NCBI GenBank assembly: GCA_963766295.1
Contig: CAVXYW010000002.1
Coordinates: 496,001 to 560,000, forward strand
DNA: 64,000 bases
Reading direction: 5' to 3'
From: JBBDRJ01 sp963766295
Lineage (GTDB): Bacteria > Actinomycetota > JAICYB01
Part shown: piece after piece, positions 16,548-25,004 of the stretch
Numbering within the stretch: position 1 is the stretch's first letter
Layout: every line of letters starts with the position of its first letter
Notes under the pieces: model-generated
Databases searched by the model: none
What the model was told of the DNA's origin: nothing
What the model saw: the letters and a program-made list of their open reading frames with translations, nothing else
Program-made: the position numbers and the translations under genes

Positions 16548-18014
16548 ATGATCGACGGACTCGACGTTCTGCTGGTCGACGGGAAGCTGGTACCGGCTCG
16601 ATCCGGCGCGACCTTTCCGACCATCGATCCGGCAACAGAGGAAGAGCTCGGCGTAGCGGCCGATGGTGGCCCCGCCGACATCGATGCAGCTATCGATGCG
16701 GCTCGCCGAGCGTTTAACGATGACGCCGGTGGTTGGACTACCGATCCTTCGTTTCGTGCGAGATGTCTGAACCAACTGTGCGACGCGCTGAAGGATGCTT
16801 CCGACGATCTGCGCGAGCTCACGGTCGCCGAAGCCGGGACGCCAATCTTTCTCACTTATGGCCCTCAGTTGGATTCGCCCGTTGCCGATCTGGCGTTTTT
16901 CGCGCGGCTTGCGGAGTCATACCAATGGCGAACCGATCTCGGTGTGGCCGCACCGATGGGTGTGTCCTCGCGGCGCTGGCTACTGCGTGAGCCGGCGGGA
17001 GTCGTCGGAGCGATCACTCCATGGAACTTTCCGCATCAGCTGAACCTCGCCAAGCTCGGCCCAGCGCTTGCCGCGGGGAACACCGTCGTGCTGAAGCCGC
17101 CCCCCGATACACCGTGGTGCGCGACGGCTGTGGCGCGCTTGATCGCGGAGCAGACCGACATCCCGGCCGGTGTGGTCAACGTCGTTACATCGTCCGACCA
17201 TCGGCTCGGCGCGCAACTCGTCTCCGACCCGCGTGTCGATCTCGTTTCTTTCACCGGTTCGACGTCGACCGGACGCTCGGTGATGGAAACAGCGGCCGGC
17301 ACTCTCAAGCGCGTCTTCTTGGAGCTCGGAGGCAAGTCGGCCTTCGTCGTTTTGGACGATGCCGACATCACGTCTGCCTGCACGACGGCCGCATTCACGG
17401 TGGCCACTCACGCGGGACAAGGCTGTGCGATCACCACCCGTCTTCTCGTCCCGCGAATCCGTTACGACGAAGCCGTCGATGCCACTCGCAACACGCTCGA
17501 GAAGATCGGCTGCGGAGACCCAACAGACCCTGCGACGGTGTGCGGCCCTCTGATCTCTGGGCGCCAGCGCGATCGTGTCGAGAGTTATCTGCAGCTTGCG
17601 CTCGAGGAAGGCGGTTCGTTCGCGTGTGGAGGCGGCCGTCCGCCGGATCGCGAACGTGGATTCTGGATTGAGCCCACGCTGATCGTCGGCGTCGGCAACG
17701 CCGCCCGCGTGGCGCGAGAGGAGATCTTCGGTCCGGTTCTCACGATCCTTGCGCACGAAGGTGATGACGATGCCGTAGGTCTGGCAAATGATTCGCCGTA
17801 TGGACTGTCCGGAGCCGTACACAGCAAAGACATCGATCGCGCTTGGCACGTTGCCCGGCGTATCCGTACCGGCACACTGAGCGTCAACGGAGGCGTTTGG
17901 TACGCGGGCGATGCACCCTTCGGCGGTTACAAACAGTCGGGCATCGGCCGGGAGATGGGCGTCTTGGGTTTTGAGGAGTACTTGGAATCCAAAGTCGTAG
18001 CCGAGCCCGCATGA
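16548..18014 (+). CDS. NAD-dependent aldehyde dehydrogenase of the CYP51 operon (Rv0768/AldA-like)
   Basis: Protein of 488 aa from ATG 16548, ten bases after the preceding gene. It has GAITPWNFPHQLNLAKLGPA, FTGSTSTG (cofactor), LELGGKSAFVVLDDAD (Glu general base) and catalytic Cys in GQGCAITTR, plus EEIFGPVLTI near the end. It oxidises an aldehyde to a carboxylic acid with NAD(P). In Mycobacterium tuberculosis an aldehyde dehydrogenase (Rv0768, aldA) lies next to the CYP51 cluster. Here it closes a single collinear operon and would finish the oxidation of a P450-derived alcohol or aldehyde. Confidence 0.92.
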   Translation: MIDGLDVLLVDGKLVPARSGATFPTIDPATEEELGVAADGGPADIDAAIDAARRAFNDDAGGWTTDPSFRARCLNQLCDALKDASDDLRELTVAEAGTPIFLTYGPQLDSPVADLAFFARLAESYQWRTDLGVAAPMGVSSRRWLLREPAGVVGAITPWNFPHQLNLAKLGPALAAGNTVVLKPPPDTPWCATAVARLIAEQTDIPAGVVNVVTSSDHRLGAQLVSDPRVDLVSFTGSTSTGRSVMETAAGTLKRVFLELGGKSAFVVLDDADITSACTTAAFTVATHAGQGCAITTRLLVPRIRYDEAVDATRNTLEKIGCGDPTDPATVCGPLISGRQRDRVESYLQLALEEGGSFACGGGRPPDRERGFWIEPTLIVGVGNAARVAREEIFGPVLTILAHEGDDDAVGLANDSPYGLSGAVHSKDIDRAWHVARRIRTGTLSVNGGVWYAGDAPFGGYKQSGIGREMGVLGFEEYLESKVVAEPA

Positions 18015-18048
18015 GCGACTTCGGTGGCATGATGCAGCGGGGAGAAGA

Positions 18049-19491
18049 TTGTTGAGGGTCACTCGTCGTTCCTGCGCGGCATTTCTGGCCGTCCTGACGC
18101 TGCTCGCGACGGCTTGTGGCTCTCGGCTGTCCGATCAGGAGCGCACCGATCTAACGACGGCGATGAGTCGGCGCGGCGCGGGAACAGTTGCCGGCGATGA
18201 GACCGCACTTGTTCCCGAGACGTCCGGTGATGAAGGTGGATCATCGACCCCCGCGCCGGGAGCCGAAGGAAACGGCGAAAGCGGGACATCAAATGGGCCG
18301 GCGTCCGGAGGGACCGATGCCGGCGAGTTGGTCGGAGGTATCCGGCTGGCCGCGTGTGCCGATGCGAACGGTCCGGCGGGAACGGGTGTAACGGCGAACA
18401 AGATCAGCGTTGCGACGCTGGCCGACATCAGCGGTGTTCAGCCCGGCCTGTTCCAATCGGCTCATCAAGCCGCGCGAGCTGCAACCGCCTACATCAACAG
18501 CCGTGGCGGAATATGCGGCCGTCAGCTCGAGGTGTTGCCGCTCGACAGCAAGACGGATTCCGGAGGTAACCGCGCCGCGATGCTCGAAGCCTGCGCGAAG
18601 GCCTTCGCGGTTGTGGGATCGATGTCTGCCTTCGATGACGGAAGTGCCTCGCCTGGACGCGACTGCGGGATACCGGACGTCAGCGCGATAACAACCAATG
18701 CCGCAAAGTTCAACGCACCCAACGTGTTCCCGATCTTTCCCAACGGCGGTGCGCTGGCGACAACGTCGGCCCGATACATAGCCAACCGTTATCCGGACGT
18801 AATTAAGAAGGCGGCGATTTTCTGGCTGAACCAAGCCGTGACAAAGAACAACGCGACAGCGCGTCAGAAAGCTTGGCAGTCGGTGGGCTTCAACTTCATC
18901 TACCAGCAGGAAGTTCAGGTTCTGGAGGCGAACTACACACGTTTCGTCATCGAGATGCAGAACAGAGGAGTGCAGTACGTGAACATGGTTTCCGACTTCC
19001 AGAGCATCGTTCGATTGCAGAAGTCGATGCGGCAACAGAACTTCGTTCCTAAGGTTCGAGATTGGGATTCCGTCGCCTACGATCAAGACTTCCTATCGGA
19101 GCCGACCGTAGTTGAGGGATCGCTCGTCTTCTTGAGCACGGCGCTTTTCGAAGAGGCGAACTCGAATCCCGAGATGAAGCTGTACTCGGATTGGCTGCAG
19201 CGGGGGTCGCCCGGTGCCACGCCCGACTATTTCGGGATCCACACGTGGTCGGCTTTTCGACTGTTCCAGGTTCTAGCGTCCGGGATCGGACCGGATATCT
19301 CGCGGGAGAAGATGCTCGCCGCCCTGAAGGCAGTAAAGGAGTGGAACGGCAATGGGTTGCATGGGCCGCATCAGTTGGGTGCCAAACTGCCGTCCCCGTG
19401 CAGCCTCTACGTTCAAGCGAAGGCGGGGAAGTTCGTGCGCGTTGACCCCGCGTCCGGATTCAATTGCTCGGGGACTCTCTTCCGGCCTTGA
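18049..19491 (+). CDS. ABC transporter substrate-binding lipoprotein, branched-chain amino acid (LivK/periplasmic-binding type)
   Basis: Protein of 480 aa; TTG codons at 18049 and 18052 are possible starts behind GGAGAAG. A signal peptide ends in a lipobox (LLATAC), followed by an acidic, Ser/Gly/Pro-rich linker to about residue 90. The binding domain includes KISVATLADISGVQPGLFQS, ATAYINSRGGICGRQLEV and LDSKTDSGGN, the type I periplasmic-binding fold of LivK-like proteins. Such proteins in steroid- or aromatic-degrading actinobacteria bind varied ligands. No LivHMFG permease genes are adjacent. The stop overlaps the next gene (TTGA). Confidence 0.85.
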   Translation: MLRVTRRSCAAFLAVLTLLATACGSRLSDQERTDLTTAMSRRGAGTVAGDETALVPETSGDEGGSSTPAPGAEGNGESGTSNGPASGGTDAGELVGGIRLAACADANGPAGTGVTANKISVATLADISGVQPGLFQSAHQAARAATAYINSRGGICGRQLEVLPLDSKTDSGGNRAAMLEACAKAFAVVGSMSAFDDGSASPGRDCGIPDVSAITTNAAKFNAPNVFPIFPNGGALATTSARYIANRYPDVIKKAAIFWLNQAVTKNNATARQKAWQSVGFNFIYQQEVQVLEANYTRFVIEMQNRGVQYVNMVSDFQSIVRLQKSMRQQNFVPKVRDWDSVAYDQDFLSEPTVVEGSLVFLSTALFEEANSNPEMKLYSDWLQRGSPGATPDYFGIHTWSAFRLFQVLASGIGPDISREKMLAALKAVKEWNGNGLHGPHQLGAKLPSPCSLYVQAKAGKFVRVDPASGFNCSGTLFRP

Positions 19492-19937
19492 GCGACGAGC
19501 CGCGGGATGTTGTCGCCGCATTCTGGGACGCGCTCTACAGCCGAGATTGGAACCGCATCCGGTCGTTCTTCAGCTCGGACTCCATCTATTACGACGTGCC
19601 GACCGGCCCTGCGACTGCAGCCAAGGGGCCGGACGGTATCGAAGCGCGCCTCCGGCTCGGCCTCGAAACGTTGTCGGGCTACGAGCATGCCGTAGGTGTC
19701 GTCGTGAGTGAAGGCGACATCGTTGTCACGGAGCACGCGGAGACCTGGCATTGGCCGAGCGGAGAGTCGGTGACTCTTCCCTTTGTGTCCGTACAACATG
19801 TCACCGGTGGGCAAATCATTCTCTGGAAGGACTACTGGGACTATCAGACGCTGATGAACGCAGCGCCGGCAGATTGGCAGGAGCGCTTGGCGTCGGCCGA
19901 TCTGTCCTGGATCTTCGACGCAACTGGCATCGCGTAG
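19488..19937 (+). CDS. SnoaL-like / limonene-epoxide-hydrolase-fold protein
   Basis: Protein of 149 aa from TTG 19488, which overlaps the previous stop (TTGA); a longer start at 19464 would overlap more. VVAAFWDALYSRDWNRIRSF, then YYDVPTGPATAAKGPDG and FVSVQHVTGGQIILWKDYWD match the LEH/SnoaL branch of the NTF2-like fold. Relatives act as epoxide hydrolases, ketosteroid isomerase-like enzymes or binding proteins. The Asp-Arg-Asp triad of true limonene epoxide hydrolase cannot be assigned. It is co-transcribed with the binding lipoprotein and convergent with the CYP142-like gene. Confidence 0.8.
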   Translation: MSDEPRDVVAAFWDALYSRDWNRIRSFFSSDSIYYDVPTGPATAAKGPDGIEARLRLGLETLSGYEHAVGVVVSEGDIVVTEHAETWHWPSGESVTLPFVSVQHVTGGQIILWKDYWDYQTLMNAAPADWQERLASADLSWIFDATGIA

Positions 19938-19938
19938 C

Positions 19939-19955
19939 CGCGCTAGTTCAGCGCG
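19939..19955. terminator. Short hairpin between convergent genes
   Basis: CGCGCT (19939-19944) pairs with AGCGCG (19950-19955) around a five-base loop, in the 23-base gap between two converging genes. A second pairing, CGCTAG at 19941 with CTAGCG at 19961, overlaps it. There is no T-tract on either strand, so a terminator role is only suggested by position. Confidence 0.35.
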
Positions 19956-19960
19956 CGTCG

Positions 19961-21157
19961 CTAGCGAAGCGCCACAGGCATTGCTTCGTAACCACTGACG
20001 AAGTTCGCCGGGCGATAAGCCGGCTCATCTTGTTCAACCAGTCGAAGATCCGGCAGCCGGTCAAGGACTCGGTCGAACAACACCTTCAGCTCCAGCCTGG
20101 CTAGTGACGCGCCAAGGCAGAAATGCGTGCCTAGTCCGAAGGCAACGTGATCGTTGGGCGATCGCTCGATGTCGAAGCGGAAAGGATCGGGGAACTGCTC
20201 CTCGTCCCGGTTGGCCGAGGGATAGAGGAGGACAAGTTTCTGACCCTTGCCGATCTTCGCACCGTGGAAATCCAGATCTCTCGTTGCCGTCCGGGCCATG
20301 TTCTTGATCGGCGTGACCCACCGGAGCATCTCCTCCACTGCGGATGGCAATAGCGAACGGTCGGAGCGCACTCGCTCCCAGCGTTCGCGTTCGACGAGCA
20401 GCTGGTAAGCGCCGCCGGTGATGACGTGCCGCGTTGTTTCGTCCCCACCTATGAGGATGAGGAGGGTCTCGAACGTCAGGTCGTCGTCGTCGAGACGGTC
20501 GCCGTCGACCTCTGCGTTGACGAGCACGCTGATGATGTCTTCTTGTGCCTTCGCACGGCGTTGCTGGATCACATCGACCAGATATGTCCGGTAGTCCGCG
20601 AAGGCCGACGTCATCTTCGTGAGAAGTTCGGGGTCGGTCGCGCCCAGCCCTCGCATCAGGTCGTCCGACCAACGAAGCAGGTCGGCGTGATGGCGCTGCT
20701 CGGCTCCCAGAGCGTCGCCGATGACGATGAGCGGCAGCCACGCGGCGACGTCCCAGACGAAGTCGCATGATTGTTTGCCCTCGACGCCGTCGATCAAGGA
20801 ATCGACGATCTCGGTGATCCGGCTTTCCAGATCGCGCACGCGTTGAGGTGTGAACCCTTTGTTGACGAGCTTCCGGCGCTTCCAATGTGCCGGGTCGTCC
20901 ATCTCGATCATCATCGGGACGGGGCCGTTGTCGGGCCTGATCCCGCCCGCGCTCGAGAAGTCTTCGGGATTCTTCTCGATCTCTCTTAGGTGTGCGTAGC
21001 GCGTGATGCCCCAGACGCCGCTAGCTTCGTCGAAGCAGAGTGGCTTGTTCTTGCGAAGCCACGCTAGACCTTCGTGCGGGTTGTCCCCCCAGAACTCACC
21101 GGAAACGAAGTCGATGCGGGGCTGCGTCATCGATGGCGCTCGGATCTCATCCGCCAT
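19961..21157 (-). CDS. Cytochrome P450, CYP142-like (steroid C26/27 hydroxylase type)
   Basis: Protein of 398 aa from ATG 21157; an ATG at 21130 (MTQPRIDF) is an alternative without overlap. It has LIGGDETTRH in the I-helix, EEMLRW (E-x-x-R) and the haem loop FGLGTHFCLGASLARLE. SSAGGIRPDNGPVPMMIEMD, ETLLILIGGDETTRH and RPANFVSGYEAMPV agree closely with mycobacterial CYP142 as I remember it, a cholesterol side-chain oxidase. Steroid hydroxylation is therefore the leading guess, but related P450s act on other lipids. It begins inside the end of the htrA-like gene, so the two are probably one transcript. Confidence 0.9.
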   Translation of the reverse strand: MADEIRAPSMTQPRIDFVSGEFWGDNPHEGLAWLRKNKPLCFDEASGVWGITRYAHLREIEKNPEDFSSAGGIRPDNGPVPMMIEMDDPAHWKRRKLVNKGFTPQRVRDLESRITEIVDSLIDGVEGKQSCDFVWDVAAWLPLIVIGDALGAEQRHHADLLRWSDDLMRGLGATDPELLTKMTSAFADYRTYLVDVIQQRRAKAQEDIISVLVNAEVDGDRLDDDDLTFETLLILIGGDETTRHVITGGAYQLLVERERWERVRSDRSLLPSAVEEMLRWVTPIKNMARTATRDLDFHGAKIGKGQKLVLLYPSANRDEEQFPDPFRFDIERSPNDHVAFGLGTHFCLGASLARLELKVLFDRVLDRLPDLRLVEQDEPAYRPANFVSGYEAMPVALR

Positions 21158-22166
21158 GGGAGCCGAGTTTCACCTTGACCTGGCGCGTCTTGCCGTCGGT
21201 GACCACGGTGAGGGTGACCTCGTCCCCTGGTGCGTGCTTGCGTATGGCGGCCGCGAGCTCGAACATCCCCTGCAGCTTCTTTCCGTCGATCGCGGTGATC
21301 AGATCGCCTTCCTTTATTCCGGCGCCGGCCGCGGCGCTGCCCGCCGTTACCTCTCTCACGAGCGCTCCCGCGCGTGGGTCGGCAGGGTCGGTGCCGTTCA
21401 CCCCGAGCTGCGCAACGGCAGGGGCGGCCTTGCCCTGCTCGAGGTGCTTGGCTGTTTCCAATGCGACGTCTATCGGGACGGCGAGACCCAGAGTGCCGCG
21501 GAGTGCGACGTTGATACCAATCACTCGTCCTTCACGGTCCACTAGCGGCCCGCCCGAGTTCCCGCGATTGATCGCGGCGTCGGTTCTGATCACATCGACC
21601 GCGCCACCCGGGGTCGGGAGCGTGCCGCCGATCCCGCTGACTACACCGGCCGTAACGGTTTCGCGATCGCCGAAAGGACTGCCGATCGCGACGGCCAGCT
21701 CACCGACTCGTACCGGACCGCGTGAAAGCGCGGCCGCGACCAAGCCCTTCTTCTCGATCTTGATCACTGCTACATCGCGTCCGGCGTCACGTCCGAGGAC
21801 CTTCCCGGCCAGGGGTGTTCCGTCAGAGAGCCGGACGGTGACGTCGCCCAGGTCTCCGACGACATGAGCCGCGGTGAGCACCAACCCGCCGGCGTTGTAG
21901 ACGAACCCCGACCCGGCCGTCTGTCCCGCTCGTATGTAGACCGTTGAAGGCAGCAGCTTGCGTGCCACCTGGGCAGCGGGATCAGATGCCGGCGTCGGTG
22001 TTGGCGCCGGGTCGCGCAGTTCCTCGCGCAGGACGAAGCCGGCGACAAACGCAATGGCCGCGACGATAACCACAAGCGAGAGGACCCAAGCTCTCGAGCG
22101 TCCTCCGGTATCGGAGTTCGTATCCGAGGGTGGGGCCGTGGGCGGGGCTGGGTCGGTCGTCGTCAT
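21147..22166 (-). CDS. HtrA/DegP-like serine protease with PDZ domain, membrane-anchored
   Basis: Protein of 339 aa. A short cytoplasmic Pro/Thr-rich N-terminus precedes one membrane helix (AWVLSLVVIVAAIAFVAGFV). The trypsin-like domain has His in LTAAHVVGD, Asp in GRDVAVIKIE and Ser in NRGNSGGPLV. The C-terminal PDZ domain includes REVTAGSAAAGAGIKEGDLI and DGKKLQGM. It is a typical extracytoplasmic quality-control or regulatory protease. It is divergent from the CaiB gene with about 40 bases between the start codons. Confidence 0.92.
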   Translation of the reverse strand: MTTTDPAPPTAPPSDTNSDTGGRSRAWVLSLVVIVAAIAFVAGFVLREELRDPAPTPTPASDPAAQVARKLLPSTVYIRAGQTAGSGFVYNAGGLVLTAAHVVGDLGDVTVRLSDGTPLAGKVLGRDAGRDVAVIKIEKKGLVAAALSRGPVRVGELAVAIGSPFGDRETVTAGVVSGIGGTLPTPGGAVDVIRTDAAINRGNSGGPLVDREGRVIGINVALRGTLGLAVPIDVALETAKHLEQGKAAPAVAQLGVNGTDPADPRAGALVREVTAGSAAAGAGIKEGDLITAIDGKKLQGMFELAAAIRKHAPGDEVTLTVVTDGKTRQVKVKLGSHGG

Positions 22167-22208
22167 CGAATCCCGAAGATACCTGTGACCGGCGTAGGGT
22201 TACGCGAA

Positions 22209-23438
22209 ATGGAACCGACCGGTTTGCTGTCCGGCGTCCGGGTCTTGGAATGCTCGATGCTCGGACCTGCGGCGATCACCACGAACCTGGCCGACCTTGG
22301 TGCCGATGTGATCAAGGTCGAGCCTCCGCAGGGTGACTACGTCCGGGAGATGACGTGGCCCATCGTTGAGGGCGTTTCGCTGATGCACCTGCACGTAAAT
22401 CGGGGGAAGCGCAGCGTCACGCTCGATCTGCGTTCTGAGGAAGGACGCTCGGTCTTCGTGGACCTGGCTCGCAATGCCGATGCGGTCGTCGAGGCTATGC
22501 GGCCGGGCGCGCTCCACCGGCTCGGGATCGGCTTCGAGCATCTGCGAAAAGTCAACCCGAAGATCGTTTTCATCACGATCTCTGGTTACGGGATGACGGG
22601 TCCGTACAAGGATTATCCGAGTCACGGCATCGCTTATGACACGTGGGCGGGAATCGTGAGCCCGGCCACGGACGAGGACGGCTTCACCTACATCCCGGAG
22701 CACGTTTCGATCGGGATCAACGCCGCCCCTATCTACGGCGCCATGGGGATATTGGCCGGCGTGCTGCACGCACGAGAGACCGGCGAGGGTGTCTACCTCG
22801 AGATCGCGCAGTCGGACGCCGCGGCCGCCGTCGATTGGCTGCGCTCCGAGACGCACAAGGCTTACGAACGTCCCGAAGGAGAGGTCACAGGAAACAAGTC
22901 AGACGATTACCGGCGCCGCGCACCTGGAACCGCTGGGATGCGCGAGGGCGTTCGCTACCAGATGTACGGAACGAAGGATGGACACATCCTGTTCATGGCT
23001 TCGGAGCAAGAGTTCTGGAAGAACTTTTGCGAAGGCGTTGGACGAACAGACTTGTTCGAGAAGTATCCGGGCTCGAAATATGCGGATCACGCGATAGGAA
23101 ACAAGGAGCTGCAAACAGAGCTGCGCGAGATCTTCCGCACCAAGACTTCGGCGGAGTGGCTGGCTTTCGGCGGCGAGGTGAACACACCGATTGCACCGGT
23201 GAACACTCCGAAGACCGTCGGTGTCGATCCGCAGTTCGCAGATCGGATGGATTGGATCTCGAGCGACCGCTTGGGGGCCGAGCAGCTACCTAATCCTTTG
23301 AAGATCGTGGACGGCGAAATGCCCGTGCCGACGAAAGCGCCAACGGTGGGGGAGCACACTGAGGACGTCTTGACGTCCGTCTTGGGATACGACGCAGAGC
23401 GGATCGCCGCCCTGCGCGACGCTGGAGCGTTCGGCTAA
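22209..23438 (+). CDS. CaiB/BaiF family (type III) CoA-transferase
   Basis: Protein of about 409 aa from ATG 22209; a GTG at 22185 would add eight residues. VRVLECSMLGPAAITTNLADL, DVIKVEPPQGDYVRE and NRGKRSVTLDLRSEEGR are classical family III CoA-transferase segments. The Asp in GIAYDTWAGI is the likely acyl-anhydride residue. These enzymes move CoA between acids, or act as racemases or ligase substitutes in lipid, carnitine and bile-acid metabolism. It leads a three-gene operon with an SRPBCC protein and an LLM oxidoreductase. Confidence 0.9.
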   Translation: MEPTGLLSGVRVLECSMLGPAAITTNLADLGADVIKVEPPQGDYVREMTWPIVEGVSLMHLHVNRGKRSVTLDLRSEEGRSVFVDLARNADAVVEAMRPGALHRLGIGFEHLRKVNPKIVFITISGYGMTGPYKDYPSHGIAYDTWAGIVSPATDEDGFTYIPEHVSIGINAAPIYGAMGILAGVLHARETGEGVYLEIAQSDAAAAVDWLRSETHKAYERPEGEVTGNKSDDYRRRAPGTAGMREGVRYQMYGTKDGHILFMASEQEFWKNFCEGVGRTDLFEKYPGSKYADHAIGNKELQTELREIFRTKTSAEWLAFGGEVNTPIAPVNTPKTVGVDPQFADRMDWISSDRLGAEQLPNPLKIVDGEMPVPTKAPTVGEHTEDVLTSVLGYDAERIAALRDAGAFG

Positions 23439-23448
23439 GGAGGGGGCA

Positions 23449-23940
23449 TTGAAGTACGCAGACGGTCCAACGACCGAAGCAGAGATCCAGATCGACGCGC
23501 CCCCGCCACGTGTATGGGAATTGGTTTGCGACATCAACCTTCCGTCGAAGTTCTCTTCCGAGTTCCTCGGTGCCGAGTGGTTGGACGGCGCCGTTGGTCC
23601 GGCTAAGGGCGCACGGTTCCAAGGGCGTAATCAACACCAAGCGATCGGCGAGTGGGAGACGACGAGCATCGTCGTCGCGTGTGAACCGGAAAGATTGCTC
23701 GAGTGGGCTGTGAACGACACCGAAACTCCATCGGCGTCGTGGCGGTTCGTGCTGGAGCCCAACGGAAGTGGAACGCGTCTTAAACAGTGGATGAGGATCG
23801 GTCCCGGCTGGTCGGGACTTACGCCTGCGATCGAGGCGATGCCCGACAAAGAGGAGCGGATCATCGAGCGCCGACTCGAGCACCATCTGGCGAACATGAC
23901 CGCCAATCTCGAAGGCATCAAGGCGCTGGCGGAGGGCTAG
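23449..23940 (+). CDS. SRPBCC (START/polyketide cyclase-like) family protein
   Basis: Protein of 163 aa from TTG 23449 behind a strong AAGGAGGGGG. EIQIDAPPPRVWELVCDINL is the standard opening of the SRPBCC helix-grip fold, followed by GAEWLDG and SWRFVLEPNGSGTRLKQWM. The fold encloses a deep hydrophobic pocket for lipids, polyketides or other ligands. Catalytic residues cannot be assigned. Its stop is two bases before the next start, so its role is probably tied to the neighbouring CoA-transferase and LLM oxidoreductase. Confidence 0.85.
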   Translation: MKYADGPTTEAEIQIDAPPPRVWELVCDINLPSKFSSEFLGAEWLDGAVGPAKGARFQGRNQHQAIGEWETTSIVVACEPERLLEWAVNDTETPSASWRFVLEPNGSGTRLKQWMRIGPGWSGLTPAIEAMPDKEERIIERRLEHHLANMTANLEGIKALAEG

Positions 23941-23942
23941 AC

Positions 23943-24998
23943 GTGGCCAAGCCGATCCGCATCGCCGTTGCCGCGTCGGCGTACAGCGAGGACGGCGTCG
24001 CATTCGTTGAAGAGGCGGAACGCCTCGGCGTCCATTCTGTTTGGAGCGCGGAAGCCTGGGGCTATGACGCGCTGACGCCACTGGCCTACCTCGCGGCGAA
24101 GACTTCGACGATCCGGCTCGGCTCGGGGATCGCGCAGGTTGGTGCGCGAACGCCCGCGAACCTCGCGATGGCGGCGATGTCGATGCAAGCGCTCTCCAAC
24201 GGCCGCTTCATCCTCGGTCTCGGCACATCCGGACCGCAGGTGATCGAAGGGTGGCACGGCATCCCATTCCGCTCTCCCGTCCGGCGTACTCGCGAAACGA
24301 TCGAGATCGTGAAGCAGATTGCTTCGGGCGAGAAGCTGGAGCACAGCGGAGAGATCTATGAGCTTCCGCTTCCCGGTGGACAGGGAAAGTCGATACGTGC
24401 CGCTGCGCCCGCGGTCGAGGTTCCCGTCTACATCGCATCACTCGGCCCGGCGAATCTTAGACTCACCGGCGAGCTCGCCGACGGTTGGATCGGTACTTCG
24501 TTCATCCCCGAATCGGCCGGAGTGTTCATGGACGACCTTCGCGCGGGCGCCGAGAACGCGGGCCGTTCGCTTGGGGATCTCGATCTGCAGGTTCCGGCTT
24601 CCGTCGAATTCACCGACGACGTCGACGAAGCCGCGGCGAGGCACGCGCGCGGCTACGCCTTCACATTCGGAGCCATGGGCTCGCGCGATCAGAACTTCTA
24701 CAAGAACGCGTTCTCTCGTCAGGGTTATGCGGAGATCGCCACCGAGATCCAGCAATTGTGGATCGACGGTAAAAGGGACGAAGCACGCGACTTGGTTCCC
24801 ATAGAGATCGGCCTTAAGACGAACCTCCTGGGAACGCCGGACATGATCGCCGATCGCTTGAAGCTCTATCGCGACGTCGGCGTTACGACGATCCGCGCAG
24901 GGCTCCCGGGTTCGGATCTCACGCAGCGACTACTCGCGTTGGGTCGTTTGATGGACGTTGTCGCGGATGTCAACGCCGAAGCGAACGCTTCCGTCTGA
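23943..24998 (+). CDS. LLM-class (luciferase-like, probably F420-dependent) oxidoreductase
   Basis: Protein of 351 aa from GTG 23943. The TIM-barrel luciferase-like family is shown by FVEEAERLGVHSVWSAEAWG, AAKTSTIRLGSGIAQVGAR, NGRFILGLGTSGPQVIEGWH and AELADGW-type ends. Members of this branch in actinobacteria use reduced coenzyme F420, for example in sugar-phosphate, lipid or antibiotic metabolism; FMN use cannot be excluded from sequence. It is the last gene of the CaiB operon and converges on the thiolase gene six bases away. Confidence 0.88.
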   Translation: MAKPIRIAVAASAYSEDGVAFVEEAERLGVHSVWSAEAWGYDALTPLAYLAAKTSTIRLGSGIAQVGARTPANLAMAAMSMQALSNGRFILGLGTSGPQVIEGWHGIPFRSPVRRTRETIEIVKQIASGEKLEHSGEIYELPLPGGQGKSIRAAAPAVEVPVYIASLGPANLRLTGELADGWIGTSFIPESAGVFMDDLRAGAENAGRSLGDLDLQVPASVEFTDDVDEAAARHARGYAFTFGAMGSRDQNFYKNAFSRQGYAEIATEIQQLWIDGKRDEARDLVPIEIGLKTNLLGTPDMIADRLKLYRDVGVTTIRAGLPGSDLTQRLLALGRLMDVVADVNAEANASV

Positions 24999-25004
24999 TC
25001 GCTT

